Positions 12,334 to 12,357 of a DNA stretch of 12,357 nt are shown here, in pieces. The position numbers and the translations under genes were made by a program. Within the stretch, counting starts at the first letter, position 1. Every line of letters begins with the position of its first letter. The notes under the pieces were generated by a model that saw only the letters and a list, made by a program, of their open reading frames with translations, was not told the DNA's origin and searched no databases. Source of the DNA: a bacterium (GTDB lineage Bacteria; Ratteibacteria; UBA8468); assembly GCA_030672255.1 (NCBI GenBank), contig DAOVGU010000043.1:1-12357 (forward strand), read 5' to 3'.

Positions 12334-12357
12334 AGAGGGGAATGCCAACAAAGAGAG

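Noticed and set aside
12147..12357. tRNA or small RNA gene downstream of argS, suggested by stacked hairpins
   Set aside because: No cloverleaf with T-loop or anticodon geometry can be built, and the hairpins all share the CTTG loop of the repeat family.
12342..12357. Start of a plus-strand gene (MPTKR...) at the right edge
   Set aside because: Only five codons are visible, and the AGAGGGG upstream is too close to the ATG to be a convincing ribosome-binding site.

Overview
The window holds twelve confidently identified protein genes and no recognisable rRNA, tRNA, CRISPR array or intact insertion sequence. A diderm (Gram-negative) bacterium is indicated: there is a complete KDO-8-phosphate route (kdsD, kdsA, kdsC) and an LptC-type lipopolysaccharide-transport lipoprotein. 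Moderate GC, several starts without a Shine-Dalgarno, very tight gene packing and intergenic gaps filled with palindromic repeats resemble uncultured deep-branching diderm lineages (Omnitrophota or Aerophobota-like). The sequence alone does not fix the phylum.

Layout. Ten genes run on the minus strand from about 10.1 kb down to 65: ftsK, nusA, infB, kdsA, kdsD, kdsC, lptC-like, spoIID-like, hpf, ptsN. From kdsC to ptsN they are translationally coupled or touching (ATGA overlaps at 2291-2294, 813-816 and 529-532). Two genes, rbfA and argS, run divergently on the plus strand from about 10.15 kb and also overlap by ATGA. Candidate sigma70-type promoters are visible for nusA, for ftsK and rbfA (back to back), and for an unseen gene beyond the right edge.

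How the genes fit together. The kdsD-kdsC-lptC ... hpf-ptsN order matches the enterobacterial yrb/rpoN locus, but lptA, lptB and rpoN are absent and a SpoIID-type peptidoglycan lytic transglycosylase sits in their place. Upstream, nusA-infB is joined almost directly to kdsA, so transcription and translation factors could be co-transcribed with outer-membrane sugar synthesis. rimP is not next to nusA, and rbfA lies across the ftsK divergent promoter.

The most unusual content is between the genes. Two families of short palindromes recur. One (2841-2902 and 12222-12297) has a GTAG foot, a constant CTTG/CAAG loop and a stem that differs in sequence from copy to copy, as in REP elements. The other (6550-6673, 7922-8062) has a GTCATT foot and flanks nusA on both sides; on the infB side it is nested inside an outer inverted pair of CACAGAT-type 10-bp repeats that supplies the last codons and stop of nusA and runs up to the start of infB. 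No long undescribed protein system was found; these hairpin families and their effect on operon punctuation are the main leads.
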